DNA of 64,000 nucleotides, from contig NZ_CP054691.1 in NCBI RefSeq assembly GCF_013348785.1, positions 620,001-684,000 on the forward strand, read 5' to 3'. Made by a program: the position numbers and the translations under genes. The notes under the pieces are model-generated. The model made no database searches and was not told the origin of the DNA. It saw only the letters and a program-made list of their open reading frames with translations. Position 1 is the first letter of the stretch. Every line of letters begins with the position of its first letter. This stretch comes from Gordonia sp. X0973. GTDB lineage: Bacteria > Actinomycetota > Actinomycetes > Mycobacteriales > Mycobacteriaceae. Positions 34,911 through 43,853 of the stretch are shown one piece after another.

Positions 34911-35804
34911 ATGGTGACTCCAGTGCTCTTCGACGTCCATCGCGGACGCTGCGATCCGGATCGGCCGGGCATCTTCCACGACGACCTGTCGGTGGTGCGA
35001 GGCGACGGCATCTTCGAAACCCTGCTGGTTCGCGACGGAAAGGTGTGCAACTTGGCACGGCACCTGACCCGGTTCGCGACGGGCGCCGAACGCATGGAGC
35101 TGCCTCCGCCGTCGTTGGCGAAGTGGGATGCCACCGTCAATGCCGCGCTGGCGGCGTGGGTGCTCGCCAACGGCGAGGCCGAGGGGCTGATGCGCCTGGT
35201 CTACACCCGCGGGCGTGAGTCCGCGCCGGCCGACTCAGCTCATCCCGAGGCGACCACCGCCCTGGTGATGATCCTCGACGTCGGCCCGCATGCGGCCGCG
35301 GCGCGCGCCGAGGGGGTGGCGGTCTGCCTGCTCGACCGGGGCTACTCCGTCGACTTCGCGGCCCGCGCGCCGTGGCAGCTCATCGGCGTGAAGACGTTGA
35401 GCTACGCGGCGAACATGGCCGCGCTGCGCCACGCCCGGGCCGCCGGCTTCGACGACGTCGTCTACGTCTCGTCGGACGGCGAAGTCCTCGAGGGGCCGCG
35501 CTCGAGCGTCGTCGTCGTCCGTGGGCGCGAACTCGTCACCGTGCCCGCCGAGGCGGGAATCCTGCCCGGAACGACCGTGGCCGCGATCTTCGCGCTGGCC
35601 CAGCAGCAGGGGTGGGAGTGCCGTACGGCGTCGCTCACCCCCGACGACCTGTGGGAGGCGGATTCGGTGTGGCTGTGCTCATCGGTGACGATCGCCGCCC
35701 GGGTCACCCGGATCGACGAGCGGGAATTGTCGTTGAGCACCGTGGCGGCGGAGTCCGCGGCACAGTTCGCCGAACTGGCCGCGCGGGCGATCACGGTGGC
35801 TTAA
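34911..35804 (+). CDS. pabC: Aminodeoxychorismate lyase / class IV aminotransferase
   Basis: The 297-aa PLP enzyme probably converts aminodeoxychorismate to 4-aminobenzoate for folate. Motifs are RGDGIFETLLVRDG near the start, the PLP lysine in GVKTLSYAANMAALRHA, and ILPGTTVAAIFALA. A branched-chain or D-amino-acid aminotransferase is possible within the family; synteny with Rv0812 favours PabC. Confidence 0.85.
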   Translation: MVTPVLFDVHRGRCDPDRPGIFHDDLSVVRGDGIFETLLVRDGKVCNLARHLTRFATGAERMELPPPSLAKWDATVNAALAAWVLANGEAEGLMRLVYTRGRESAPADSAHPEATTALVMILDVGPHAAAARAEGVAVCLLDRGYSVDFAARAPWQLIGVKTLSYAANMAALRHARAAGFDDVVYVSSDGEVLEGPRSSVVVVRGRELVTVPAEAGILPGTTVAAIFALAQQQGWECRTASLTPDDLWEADSVWLCSSVTIAARVTRIDERELSLSTVAAESAAQFAELAARAITVA

Positions 35805-35847
35805 CGTCGGCGGTGTCCGGTTGTCGTGACCGGAAACACTCCAGATG

Positions 35848-35863
35848 AGGGACTGCGGTCCCT
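35848..35863. promoter_or_regulatory. GGGAC-N4-GTCCC palindrome upstream of cydA
   Basis: AGGGAC-TGCG-GTCCCT is a perfect dyad about 145 bp before cydA. Its arms equal the half-sites of the mycobacterial DosR (DevR) hypoxia box, though the four central bases differ from the consensus. A terminator of the upstream gene is an alternative. Confidence 0.45.
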
Positions 35864-35899
35864 TGTTTCAACTTCATAGTGCGACGTACCTTGAAGACA

Positions 35900-35920
35900 T
35901 CTACTATCTACTGTAGTAGA
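35900..35920. promoter_or_regulatory. TCTACTA/TAGTAGA dyad upstream of cydA
   Basis: Perfect 7-bp arms (35900-35906 and 35914-35920) around a 7-bp spacer, in AT-rich DNA about 90-110 bp before cydA. The TGTAGTA half resembles BlaI/CopY-type operators. The dyad contains a TACTAT hexamer usable as a -10 element. Confidence 0.45.
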
Positions 35921-36007
35921 AGCCAGACGGTGTCGAGCGGATCCGCGGCGCATGCCGGGGAACCGATCGGGGCCAGCTCCAGCCCAGCGAGCGAATGAGG
36001 CATACGC

Positions 36008-37570
36008 ATGGATGTCGTCGATATCTCCCGATGGCAATTCGGGATCACGACCGTTTACCACTTCATCCTCGTCCCGTTGACGATCGGCTTGGCGCCGATG
36101 CTCGCGGTGATGCAGACCGTTTGGTACGTCACCGGAAACGAGGCCTGGCTGCGGGCCACCAAGTTCTTCGGGAAGCTCTTCCTGATCAACTTCGCCCTCG
36201 GCGTCGCGACCGGCATCGTGCAGGAATTCCAGTTCGGGATGAACTGGAGCGAGTACAGCCGCTTTGTCGCCGACGTCTTCGGCGCCCCCCTCGCCTTGGA
36301 GGGGCTCGTCGCCTTCTTCGCCGAGTCCACGTTCATCGGACTGTGGATCTTCGGCTGGGGGCGGCTGAACCGGCGGGTCCACCTCTTCTGCATCTGGATG
36401 GTGGCGTTCGGCGTGAACGCGTCGGCCTACTTCATCATCGCCGCGAACTCGTGGATGCAGCACCCGGTGGGCGTGAAATGGGATCCGACGCGCAACCGTC
36501 CGGCGATGAACAACATCGTCGCGCTGCTGACCAACAACACCACCCTGGCCGCCTTCCCGCACGTCATCGCGGGCGCCCTGCTGACCGCCGCGACCTTCGT
36601 CGCCGCCATCGGGATCTGGTGGATGGCCCGCGCATCGTGGCGCGCCCGCCAACTCCGCCTGCAGGCGGAGGGGAAGCCCGCGACGATTGAGGAGACCACC
36701 GCCCCGAGCCTCGTCGACGCGTCGCCGGAGCAACTCGATTCCGATGCCGCGACCATGTGGCGGCCGGTGACGAGATTCGCCCTGTGGTTGACCATCCTCT
36801 CGGGTATCGCGCTGATCTTCACCGGGGACATCCAGGCGCAGATCATGTTCAAGCAGCAGCCGATGAAGATGGCCGCCGCCGAGTCGCTCTGCAAGACCGA
36901 GACGCGGGCCAGCTTCTCGGTGCTGTCCATCGGGCGGCAGAACAACTGCGACCACATCGAGCACGTCATCGCGATCCCCGGCATGCTCTCCTTCCTCGCC
37001 GACCACCGCTTCGACACGACGGTGCAGGGCGTCCAAGACCTGCAGAAGGAATACGAGCAGCGCTTCCGCGACGACCCGAAGCACAAGTCGCAGAACTACG
37101 CCCCCAACCTGTTCGTCACCTACTGGTCCTTCCGCGCGATGATCACCTGGGCGCTCGGTTCGGTGGTCGTGGCGCTGGGCGGGCTGTGGTTCACGCGCCG
37201 CAAACGGGTCATCACGTCGCGCAGATTCGGCTTCCTGGCGTTGCTGATGATTCCGACGCCCTTCCTCGCCAATTCCTCGGGTTGGATCTTCACCGAGATG
37301 GGCCGCCAGCCGTGGATCGTCGCGCCCAACTGGGTCGACGACCTCGATCCGCTGCGGATCTCGATGCTCGTGCAGCACGGCGTCTCCAACAACTCGGCCG
37401 GCGTCGTCCTGACATCGCTGATCGTGTTCACGCTGCTCTACGGTGCGCTGGGCGTCGTCTGGTTCGCGCTGCAGCGCCGATACATCCGGGAGGGCCCGGC
37501 GGCCCCGGGCTATGAGGAAGCGGCCCTCGAGAAATCCGACGACGACAAGCAATTGTCGTTCGCCTACTGA
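36008..37570 (+). CDS. cydA: Cytochrome bd oxidase subunit I CydA
   Basis: CydA is the haem- and quinol-binding subunit of the high-affinity terminal oxidase. The 520-aa, roughly nine-span protein has the axial H18 (TVYHFILVPL) and the GRQPW motif. The Q-loop between spans 6 and 7 contains two cysteines (SLCKTE and NNCDHI), as in mycobacterial CydA where they form a disulfide. It heads cydABDC; a GAGG lies upstream of the ATG. Confidence 0.96.
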   Translation: MDVVDISRWQFGITTVYHFILVPLTIGLAPMLAVMQTVWYVTGNEAWLRATKFFGKLFLINFALGVATGIVQEFQFGMNWSEYSRFVADVFGAPLALEGLVAFFAESTFIGLWIFGWGRLNRRVHLFCIWMVAFGVNASAYFIIAANSWMQHPVGVKWDPTRNRPAMNNIVALLTNNTTLAAFPHVIAGALLTAATFVAAIGIWWMARASWRARQLRLQAEGKPATIEETTAPSLVDASPEQLDSDAATMWRPVTRFALWLTILSGIALIFTGDIQAQIMFKQQPMKMAAAESLCKTETRASFSVLSIGRQNNCDHIEHVIAIPGMLSFLADHRFDTTVQGVQDLQKEYEQRFRDDPKHKSQNYAPNLFVTYWSFRAMITWALGSVVVALGGLWFTRRKRVITSRRFGFLALLMIPTPFLANSSGWIFTEMGRQPWIVAPNWVDDLDPLRISMLVQHGVSNNSAGVVLTSLIVFTLLYGALGVVWFALQRRYIREGPAAPGYEEAALEKSDDDKQLSFAY

Positions 37571-37593
37571 CCCGACGCTGGAAAGAGACGATC

Positions 37594-38619
37594 ATGGGAT
37601 TGCCCGAATTCTGGTTCATTCTTATCGCCGTGCTGTTCACCGGGTACTTCGTGCTCGAAGGGTTCGACTTCGGCGTCGGCATGCTGATGGGATTGATGGG
37701 TCGTGGCGACGACGACAAGCGTCGCGCCATCCTCAACACCATCGGACCGGTGTGGGACGGCAACGAGGTGTGGCTGCTGACCGCCGGCGGCGCGATGTTC
37801 GCGGCCTTCGGCGGCTGGTACGCGACGATGTTCACCGCCTTCTACCTACCGCTGCTGCTGATCCTGGTCGCGCTCATCGTGCGCGTCTGCGCCATCGAGT
37901 GGCGCGGCAAGATCAACGACCCGCAGTGGCGGCGTGTGTGGGACTGGTGCATCGCGATCGGCTCGTGGGTTCCCGCCCTGCTGTGGGGCGTGGCCTTCGC
38001 CAACGTCGTGCGCGGGCTCCCGATCGACGAGAAGGCCCAGTTCACCGGCACCTTCTTCGGCCTGCTCAATCCGTACGCGCTGCTCGGCGGGCTGACCACC
38101 GTCCTCGCGTTCCTCGCCCACGGCGCGGTCTTCCTTTCGCTCAAGACCGCCGGGGAACTGCGCGAGGAGGCGACCGTGTGGGCCGCCCGCCTGTCGGTCG
38201 CCATGACCGTGGTCGCCGCCGCCTTCCTGCTGTGGACGCAGTTCGCCCACGGCAAGACCTGGACCTGGGTGCCGGTGCTGATCGCCGCCGTCGCGGCCGT
38301 CGCGACGATCTTCCTGACGCGTGCCCGCAAGGAAGGGCTGGCCTTCGCCGCGACCTCGGTGGCGATCATCATGACCGTCGTGACGCTGTTCGGCTGCCTG
38401 TACCCGAACGTCCTGCCGTCGACGACGGACCCGGCGAACAGCCTGACCATCGCGAACACCTCGTCGAGCCACTACACGCTGGTCATCATGACCTGGGCGG
38501 CGTTGTTCATCACGCCGATCGTGCTGCTCTACCAGGGCTGGTCGTACTGGGTGTTCCGCAAGCGGATCTCCGCAGAGGCGATCCCGCCGTCGGTGGGCCT
38601 GCCGTCGTTGCGGGGGTGA
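37594..38619 (+). CDS. cydB: Cytochrome bd oxidase subunit II CydB
   Basis: The 341-aa, eight-span partner of CydA has the conserved start LPEFWFILIAVLFTGYFVLE, GFDFGVGMLMG and GPVWDGNEVWLLTAGG. It lies 23 bp after cydA. Its stop overlaps the cydD GTG by three bases. Confidence 0.96.
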   Translation: MGLPEFWFILIAVLFTGYFVLEGFDFGVGMLMGLMGRGDDDKRRAILNTIGPVWDGNEVWLLTAGGAMFAAFGGWYATMFTAFYLPLLLILVALIVRVCAIEWRGKINDPQWRRVWDWCIAIGSWVPALLWGVAFANVVRGLPIDEKAQFTGTFFGLLNPYALLGGLTTVLAFLAHGAVFLSLKTAGELREEATVWAARLSVAMTVVAAAFLLWTQFAHGKTWTWVPVLIAAVAAVATIFLTRARKEGLAFAATSVAIIMTVVTLFGCLYPNVLPSTTDPANSLTIANTSSSHYTLVIMTWAALFITPIVLLYQGWSYWVFRKRISAEAIPPSVGLPSLRG

Positions 38620-40334
38620 GCATCCAGGAGGTGAGTGGTTCGGCACGGGTCGCGTCCGCGCGCCCCCGACGCGGTCCGATCGATCCGCGGTTGCTGCGCG
38701 GATCGCGCGCGGCGCGGCGCTATCTGGTGGTGACCGTCGTCGCCGGACTCCTCACCACGCTGGCGGTCATCGTGATCGCCGTCGCCACCGCGTCGATCCT
38801 GGCCGAACTGGTCACCGATCCGGCGCGGCGCTCGCTTGGCGCGCAGCGGATGCACCTGGTGGTGTTGGCGGTCGGCGTCGTCCTGCACTCGGCGACCACT
38901 TACGCCGCCCAGCGATATGCGCAGCGGGCCGCGCAGACGGTCGTCGGCCAGGTTCGCCGCGAGGTGCTCGACGGGCTGACCGATCCGGCCCACACCGACG
39001 CGCGGACAGTCGGGGTGGGGCGGGCCCGAGCGTCGACGGTGCTGCTCTCGGGAATCGACGCCCTCGGCCCCTACCTGTCCGGGTACGTGCCGTCGCTGGT
39101 CCTGGCGGCGACGCTCACCCCGATCGTCGTCGCCGTCATCGCCTCGGTCGACCTCGTCTCCGCCGGGCTGATCCTGCTCACTATCCCGCTGATACCGATC
39201 TTCGGCATCCTCATCGGACTGATGACGCGCGACCGCACCCAGGCCAAACTTGACGCCACCGCGCGGCAGCAGTCGATGCTGCTCGACCTCATCGCGGGCA
39301 TCCCCACGCTGCGCGCGCTCCATCGCGCGCAGGGGGCCGCGCAGCAGGTCGACGACCTCGGCCGCTCGTGGCGGCGCTCGACGATGAGCACGCTGCGCGT
39401 CGCTTTCCTCTCCGGGGCGTGGCTGGAACTGATGGCCACCCTGTCGGTCGCCCTGGTGGCCGTGAGTATCGGACTGCGCCTGGTCTACGGCGAGATGTCG
39501 CTCTTCGCCGGGGTGCTGGCACTGGTCTTGGCGCCGGAGGCCTACCGGCCGTTGCGGCAGGTGGGGGCGGCCTTCCACGACTCGGCCGACGGGGTCGCCG
39601 CCACCGACGAGGCATTCGGATTGCTCGCGGGGATGTCCGACGACGAGCCGGTGCCCGGAGACGTCGACGCTCCGTCGCTGGCCGGAGCGGCGATCCGCTT
39701 CGACGGCGTCGGCGTCGTCTCCCGTGACGGATGGGCGCCCCGGGGGCTCTCCGCAGTCTGCGAGCCGGGCGCTCTGACGGTGCTGACCGGACCCAACGGC
39801 TCCGGCAAGTCGACGGCGCTGGCGGCGTTGCTCGGGGTCGTCGCACTCGACGAAGGCGCGATCATCGTCGACGATCATGCGCTCTCCCGCGCCGAGCTGG
39901 TGGCGTGCCAAGACCAGGTCGGTTGGCTGCCGCAGCATCCCGCGATCGTGCCGGGCACCGTCGCGGAGAACCTCGCGTTGTACGGGCCGCTCGACGGTGC
40001 CGCCCTCGGCTCGGCGGCGATCGCCACCGGTTGGGCCTCGGTGGCGCGGGAGGCCGGACTCGCCGATCGCTCATCCGTGCTCGGTGCCGGCGGAGCCGGG
40101 CTGTCGGCGGGGCAGCGCCAACGGCTGGCGCTGACCCGCACGCTGGCCCGTGACGTACCGGTGCTGGTCCTCGACGAGCCGACCGCGCATCTCGACGTGC
40201 AGGCGCGGCAGCGGGTGATCGATGCCGTGGTCGCACGGGCCCGTGCCGGCGCGACGGTGATCGTCGCCGCCCACCGTGCCGAGTGGTTCGACGCGGCCGA
40301 TCTCGTCGTCGACGTGTCGGCGGTGACCGCGTGA
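38616..40334 (+). CDS. cydD: ABC transporter CydD (heterodimeric thiol/haem exporter half)
   Basis: CydDC is needed for assembly of cytochrome bd. The 572-aa half-transporter has six spans (about 35-330) and an ATPase with Walker A GPNGSGKST, a signature variant LSAGQRQRLALTR and Walker B VLVLDEPTAHLD. The GTG at 38616 overlaps the cydB stop and gives a normal length; a much longer open frame reaching back into cydB is not credible. Its stop overlaps the cydC start. Confidence 0.93.
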   Translation: MSIQEVSGSARVASARPRRGPIDPRLLRGSRAARRYLVVTVVAGLLTTLAVIVIAVATASILAELVTDPARRSLGAQRMHLVVLAVGVVLHSATTYAAQRYAQRAAQTVVGQVRREVLDGLTDPAHTDARTVGVGRARASTVLLSGIDALGPYLSGYVPSLVLAATLTPIVVAVIASVDLVSAGLILLTIPLIPIFGILIGLMTRDRTQAKLDATARQQSMLLDLIAGIPTLRALHRAQGAAQQVDDLGRSWRRSTMSTLRVAFLSGAWLELMATLSVALVAVSIGLRLVYGEMSLFAGVLALVLAPEAYRPLRQVGAAFHDSADGVAATDEAFGLLAGMSDDEPVPGDVDAPSLAGAAIRFDGVGVVSRDGWAPRGLSAVCEPGALTVLTGPNGSGKSTALAALLGVVALDEGAIIVDDHALSRAELVACQDQVGWLPQHPAIVPGTVAENLALYGPLDGAALGSAAIATGWASVAREAGLADRSSVLGAGGAGLSAGQRQRLALTRTLARDVPVLVLDEPTAHLDVQARQRVIDAVVARARAGATVIVAAHRAEWFDAADLVVDVSAVTA

Positions 40335-42025
40335 GCCGGGAGGTGTCGCGGCGGCCGGAGGCGTCGCGGCGGCCGGACCCGGTGTGGCGGGTCCTGGGTG
40401 CCCTCGACGTGCGGCGGCGCGGTGTGGCGTTGTCGCTGGCCTACGGGGTCGGGGGAGCGTTGAGCGCGCTCGGTCTGGCCGCGCTCTCGGCCTGGTTGAT
40501 CACCCGCGCGTGGCAGCAGCCGCCGATCCTCGCGCTATCGGTGGCGATCACCGCCGTCCGCGCGCTCGGCATCGGCCGCGGACTCTTCCGCTACCTTGAG
40601 CGCCTCGCCAGTCACGACGTCGCTCTGCGAGCCATGTCCACCGCGCGCGAGAAGGTTTACCGGGCGCTGGCCGGTGGCGACGCCGCGACTACGGTTTCGA
40701 TTCGACGCGGAGACCTGCTCGCCCGTACCGGTGCCGACATCGACGAGGTCGGGAACGCCGTCGTCCGCGCGATCCTGCCCGCCGCCGTCGCGGCCGTGAC
40801 CGGTCTCGCGGCGGTGGTCATCATGGCGTTCGTCTCGGTGGCGGCCGCTCTCGTGTTGGGCGTGGCGCTGGTCGTCGCTGGCGTGGCGGCCCCGGTGTTG
40901 TCGGCGCGAGGTTCGGAGCAGGCGGCTCGGGCCGCGGTGCGCGGGAGATCCGAGGTGGCGTCGTCGACGATGCTGTTGCTGGACCACTCCGCCGAATTGA
41001 CCGTGGCGGGCCGGCGCGAAGAGATCCTCGACGAGATGTCCGCCGCCCAGCGGGATGTCGAGCGCGCCGTCGACCAGGGCACGCGGTTGCAAGCGATGGC
41101 CGCCGCGGTGACCCCGCTGTCGATGGGCGTAACCGTTCTGGCTGCCGCGCTGATCGGGATCTCGTTGGCCGAGAGCGGTTCGCCGACCCCCATGCGCTTG
41201 GGTGTCCTGCTCCTACTCGGCCTCTCGGCATTCGACGCGATCACCCCGCTCGCCGCCGCGGGGGTGGCCTGGCAGCACAGTCGTGCCGCTGCGCAACGGG
41301 TGCTCGATCTGGTCGGCGACCCGGCGGAATGGGAATCGCAGACCGCGTCGGACGTGCCGCGCCACGACGGGCCGGTGACGTTGAGTGCCGACTCATTGGT
41401 CTGGGGATGGCCCGGTGGTCCGGCGCTGGGCGGACCGCTCGACTCGGCGGTCGAGCCCGGCGGGAGACTGCTCGTCGTCGGTCGCAGCGGGACGGGGAAG
41501 TCGACGCTGCTGCTGACGCTGGCCGGGCTGCTCGCGCCGCAGTCGGGTGTGGTGACCGCGACCGGTGTCGACGGTGAGCCGGTCGATGTCGCGGCCGCCA
41601 CGCTGTACTGCGCCGAGGATGCGCACCTGTTCTCGGTGTCCGTCCGGGAGAACCTGCTCGTCGCGCGCGGTGATGCTACGGAGGATGAGATGTCGGCGGC
41701 GCTGGACCGGGTGGGGCTGTCGGAGTGGTTCGCCCACCTGCCCGACGGCTGGGACACCGTGTTGCACGGCGGGAGTGAGGCGGTGTCGGGCGGTCAGCGC
41801 CGGCGACTGCTGTTGGCGCGCGCGTTGCTCAACGAGTCGCCCGTCGTGCTGCTCGACGAGCCGACCGAGCACCTAGATCAAGCAGATTCCGACGATCTGC
41901 TCCGCGCCGCACTGGGCGATCTCTTCGGCCCCGATCGCACTGTCGTGGTGGTGACCCATCACGCGCCGTCCGATCTGTCCGCCGATATCGACCTGGATCG
42001 CGACCCCCGCCGAGTGGGCACCTGA
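40331..42025 (+). CDS. cydC: ABC transporter CydC (heterodimeric thiol/haem exporter half)
   Basis: The 564-aa partner of CydD has six spans and an ATPase with Walker A GRSGTGKST, signature VSGGQRRRLLLARAL and Walker B VVLLDEPTEHLD. The GTG start is in a GTGA overlap with cydD. The last codons (PRRVGT, stop) are supplied by the first unit of a 22-bp tandem repeat, so the C-terminus has probably been altered by repeat insertion. Confidence 0.93.
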   Translation: MSREVSRRPEASRRPDPVWRVLGALDVRRRGVALSLAYGVGGALSALGLAALSAWLITRAWQQPPILALSVAITAVRALGIGRGLFRYLERLASHDVALRAMSTAREKVYRALAGGDAATTVSIRRGDLLARTGADIDEVGNAVVRAILPAAVAAVTGLAAVVIMAFVSVAAALVLGVALVVAGVAAPVLSARGSEQAARAAVRGRSEVASSTMLLLDHSAELTVAGRREEILDEMSAAQRDVERAVDQGTRLQAMAAAVTPLSMGVTVLAAALIGISLAESGSPTPMRLGVLLLLGLSAFDAITPLAAAGVAWQHSRAAAQRVLDLVGDPAEWESQTASDVPRHDGPVTLSADSLVWGWPGGPALGGPLDSAVEPGGRLLVVGRSGTGKSTLLLTLAGLLAPQSGVVTATGVDGEPVDVAAATLYCAEDAHLFSVSVRENLLVARGDATEDEMSAALDRVGLSEWFAHLPDGWDTVLHGGSEAVSGGQRRRLLLARALLNESPVVLLDEPTEHLDQADSDDLLRAALGDLFGPDRTVVVVTHHAPSDLSADIDLDRDPRRVGT

Positions 42026-42090
42026 TCCCCGCCGAGTGGGCACCTGAACCCCGCCGAGTGGGCACCCCAACCCCGCCGAGTGGGCATCTC
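42004..42090. repeat. 22-bp tandem repeats, left array (4 units)
   Basis: The unit CCCCGCCGAGTGGGCACCTGA recurs with an exact 22-bp period (GAGTGGGCA at 42012, 42034, 42056, 42078). It covers the cydC stop and reaches the end of the DUF559 gene. It is the reverse complement of the array at 43027-43136. Confidence 0.9.
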
Positions 42091-43000
42091 AGTACGCACC
42101 CCGGGCGTGTAGTGCCTTTTCGATTTCGACGAGGATGCCGCACGGATCATCGAAGTATCGCCTCGCGTCGACTCTGATCACCTTCCAGCCGAGGTTCCGT
42201 AACTTCGTATCGCGCCATTCGTCGTGGGCACGCTGCGCTTCAGTGGAGTGGTATTCGTCGCCGTCGTATTCGATGCCGATCTTCTGCTCTCGGTAGCCTA
42301 GGTCGGCGCGAGCGAATTCATACCCTTTGTCATCGGGGATGACGATTTGGGTTTCGGGCGCTGGCAGATCACCGCGAATCATCAACAGGCGTAGCCAACT
42401 TTCGGGCGGGGATTCCGCCTTCCCGTCGATCAATGGCGCGATCGCTCTTAGCTGGCGGATGTGTCGCCACCCAGGATGAGCCTCGACGTAGCGGACTAGA
42501 GCCGGGATCGAGAACGCAGTCGCGCGGTGTAGTGCGTCCAGGTAGCCGAGCCCCCGCCATTCGGGTGTGACTCGACCGATGTCGAATGCCGTGCGGATCG
42601 GCGTCGTCACCAGCAGGCCGTCCAGTTCCATGTACTCCGACGACGCCAGTTGATAGCGGTGCGTCATCCGGCCTATTCCGTGTCGGCTGGACCCTTTCAG
42701 ATCGTGGAGTAGTTCTATCCGGAACTCGGGGTCGAACCACAGGCTGCCGTGCAACACAGAGGCAGCGATTCCCGCGACGACTGGGCGCCCGGGTGAACTT
42801 GATGCGGTCGCGACGACTCGTTCACGAGCAGTGAGTACCTGGGCGCGCCGTACCTCGGTGTTCCCGTCGAGACAGCGAGTGTCCTGTGGTTCTCGATCAA
42901 TCTCGATTCGGCCGACTGCTCGTCGAAATCGCTCCAGCTTTGCTTCGTCCTGAAAGGTGTCCATGTGACTTAGACGCACCAACCGCCGAAACGGATCCAT
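42089..43000 (-). CDS. DUF559-domain putative endonuclease with AbiEi-like N-terminal part
   Basis: The 303-aa protein has an N-terminal half like type IV antitoxin/AbiEi-type proteins (GRPVVAGIAASVLHGSLWFD; VTTPIRTAFDIGR). Its C-terminal DUF559 domain is a Vsr-like nuclease fold: FARADLGYREQKIGIEYDGD, EYHSTEAQRAHDEWRDTKLR, LGWKVIRVDARRYFDDP. A second possible ATG is at 42964. Its base composition is lower in GC than the neighbours, and it lies between inverted 22-bp repeat arrays. This is consistent with horizontal gain into the cyd/nitrobindin boundary. The DNA target is unknown. Confidence 0.82.
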   Translation of the reverse strand: MDPFRRLVRLSHMDTFQDEAKLERFRRAVGRIEIDREPQDTRCLDGNTEVRRAQVLTARERVVATASSSPGRPVVAGIAASVLHGSLWFDPEFRIELLHDLKGSSRHGIGRMTHRYQLASSEYMELDGLLVTTPIRTAFDIGRVTPEWRGLGYLDALHRATAFSIPALVRYVEAHPGWRHIRQLRAIAPLIDGKAESPPESWLRLLMIRGDLPAPETQIVIPDDKGYEFARADLGYREQKIGIEYDGDEYHSTEAQRAHDEWRDTKLRNLGWKVIRVDARRYFDDPCGILVEIEKALHARGAY

Positions 43001-43026
43001 AGTCGGCTGTCACCGTCAGATCGGCG

Positions 43027-43136
43027 GTGCCCAGTCGGTACGGTTCAGGTGCCCACTCGGCGGGGTTGGGGTGCCCACTCGGCGGGGTTGGGGTGCCCAC
43101 TCGGCGGGGACGGGGTGCCCAGTCGGGGGATCAGCC
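43027..43136. repeat. 22-bp tandem repeats, right array (5 units)
   Basis: Units GTGCCCACTCGGCGGGGTTG begin at 43027, 43049, 43071, 43093 and 43115, with outer units degenerate (GTGCCCAGTCGG). The array is inverted relative to the left one. Its last unit contains the stop codon of the nitrobindin-like gene. Confidence 0.9.
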
Positions 43137-43748
43137 GGCGTAGCGGTCGAGCTTTGCCGAAAGTCGGGGAGCGAGTTCGCCGTCGACGAGACGTTCTTCG
43201 ACGTAGGCGAGCGAACCGTCCTCGGCGATGCCGAGGAGGCGCTTGGCGCCGTGGAGCTTGGGGGCGGTCGCCGAGCACACGAGGGCGTCGGTGGCGACCT
43301 CCCAGGCGGTCTGTGAGAGCGGCTTGCCGTAGAAGAGTTCGACGGCGCCCTCGGCGTGGGCGAGGACGAGTTCGATCGAGTCGTCCTCGCTGATCCGCCA
43401 GAATCCCGACTCGCGGAATAGCGGGGCGACGAATCCGCCGCGGTTGTCGACCGACCAGGAACGCGACTGCCAGTTGAGGAAATTCTGCCCGTCGTGGCTC
43501 ACGATGATCTGCTCGGCAAAGGCGAGGTCGGCCCCGTCGTCACCGAGTCCGTGTGCCACGCCCTCGCCGCGCCAGACGCCGACCATCGGGAGCAGGGCCA
43601 GCAGTCCGGAATGGAGATCCGCGCCATCGCGGAGGTTCGCGGTGTCCGCGGGCAGCGGCAGATCACCCCACGACGGTAGGTTGCGCGAGCCGGTCGTCTC
43701 GGCGATCGACGCGGCCTGGTCGATTGCCTCGTTGCCCGAGCGGGTCAC
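43131..43748 (-). CDS. Nitrobindin-like haem-binding protein (DUF1794)
   Basis: The 205-aa protein has the nitrobindin signature GVWRGEG (about residues 54-60), an all-beta barrel pattern, and a late histidine (APKLHGAKR) that may ligate haem. It resembles mycobacterial Rv2717c. The GTG at 43748 is favoured because it overlaps the stop of a 32-codon upstream gene (GTGA); a 15-codon longer frame exists. Such proteins bind NO or peroxynitrite through ferric haem; the role here is inferred. Confidence 0.85.
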   Translation of the reverse strand: MTRSGNEAIDQAASIAETTGSRNLPSWGDLPLPADTANLRDGADLHSGLLALLPMVGVWRGEGVAHGLGDDGADLAFAEQIIVSHDGQNFLNWQSRSWSVDNRGGFVAPLFRESGFWRISEDDSIELVLAHAEGAVELFYGKPLSQTAWEVATDALVCSATAPKLHGAKRLLGIAEDGSLAYVEERLVDGELAPRLSAKLDRYAG

Positions 43749-43843
43749 GACTCGTCGTTGATGAGGCGGTAGATGGCGTACAGGCCGAACCACGTGATGA
43801 GGATCGTGCAGAGGACCAGCAGCGCGGTGAAGAAGTGTTCCAC
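43745..43843 (-). CDS. 32-aa single-span membrane protein coupled to nitrobindin
   Basis: The GTG at 43843 opens [20 protein letters not shown] and ends YRLINDES. It is one membrane span followed by a short charged tail. The TGA is shared with the nitrobindin start as GTGA. Third positions are G/C-rich as in real genes. No family recognised. Confidence 0.6.
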   Translation of the reverse strand: MEHFFTALLVLCTILITWFGLYAIYRLINDES

Positions 43844-43853
43844 GAAGCCGATT

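Noticed and set aside
42004..43136. CRISPR array
   Set aside because: Units are contiguous with a strict 22-bp period and no unique spacers; no cas genes.
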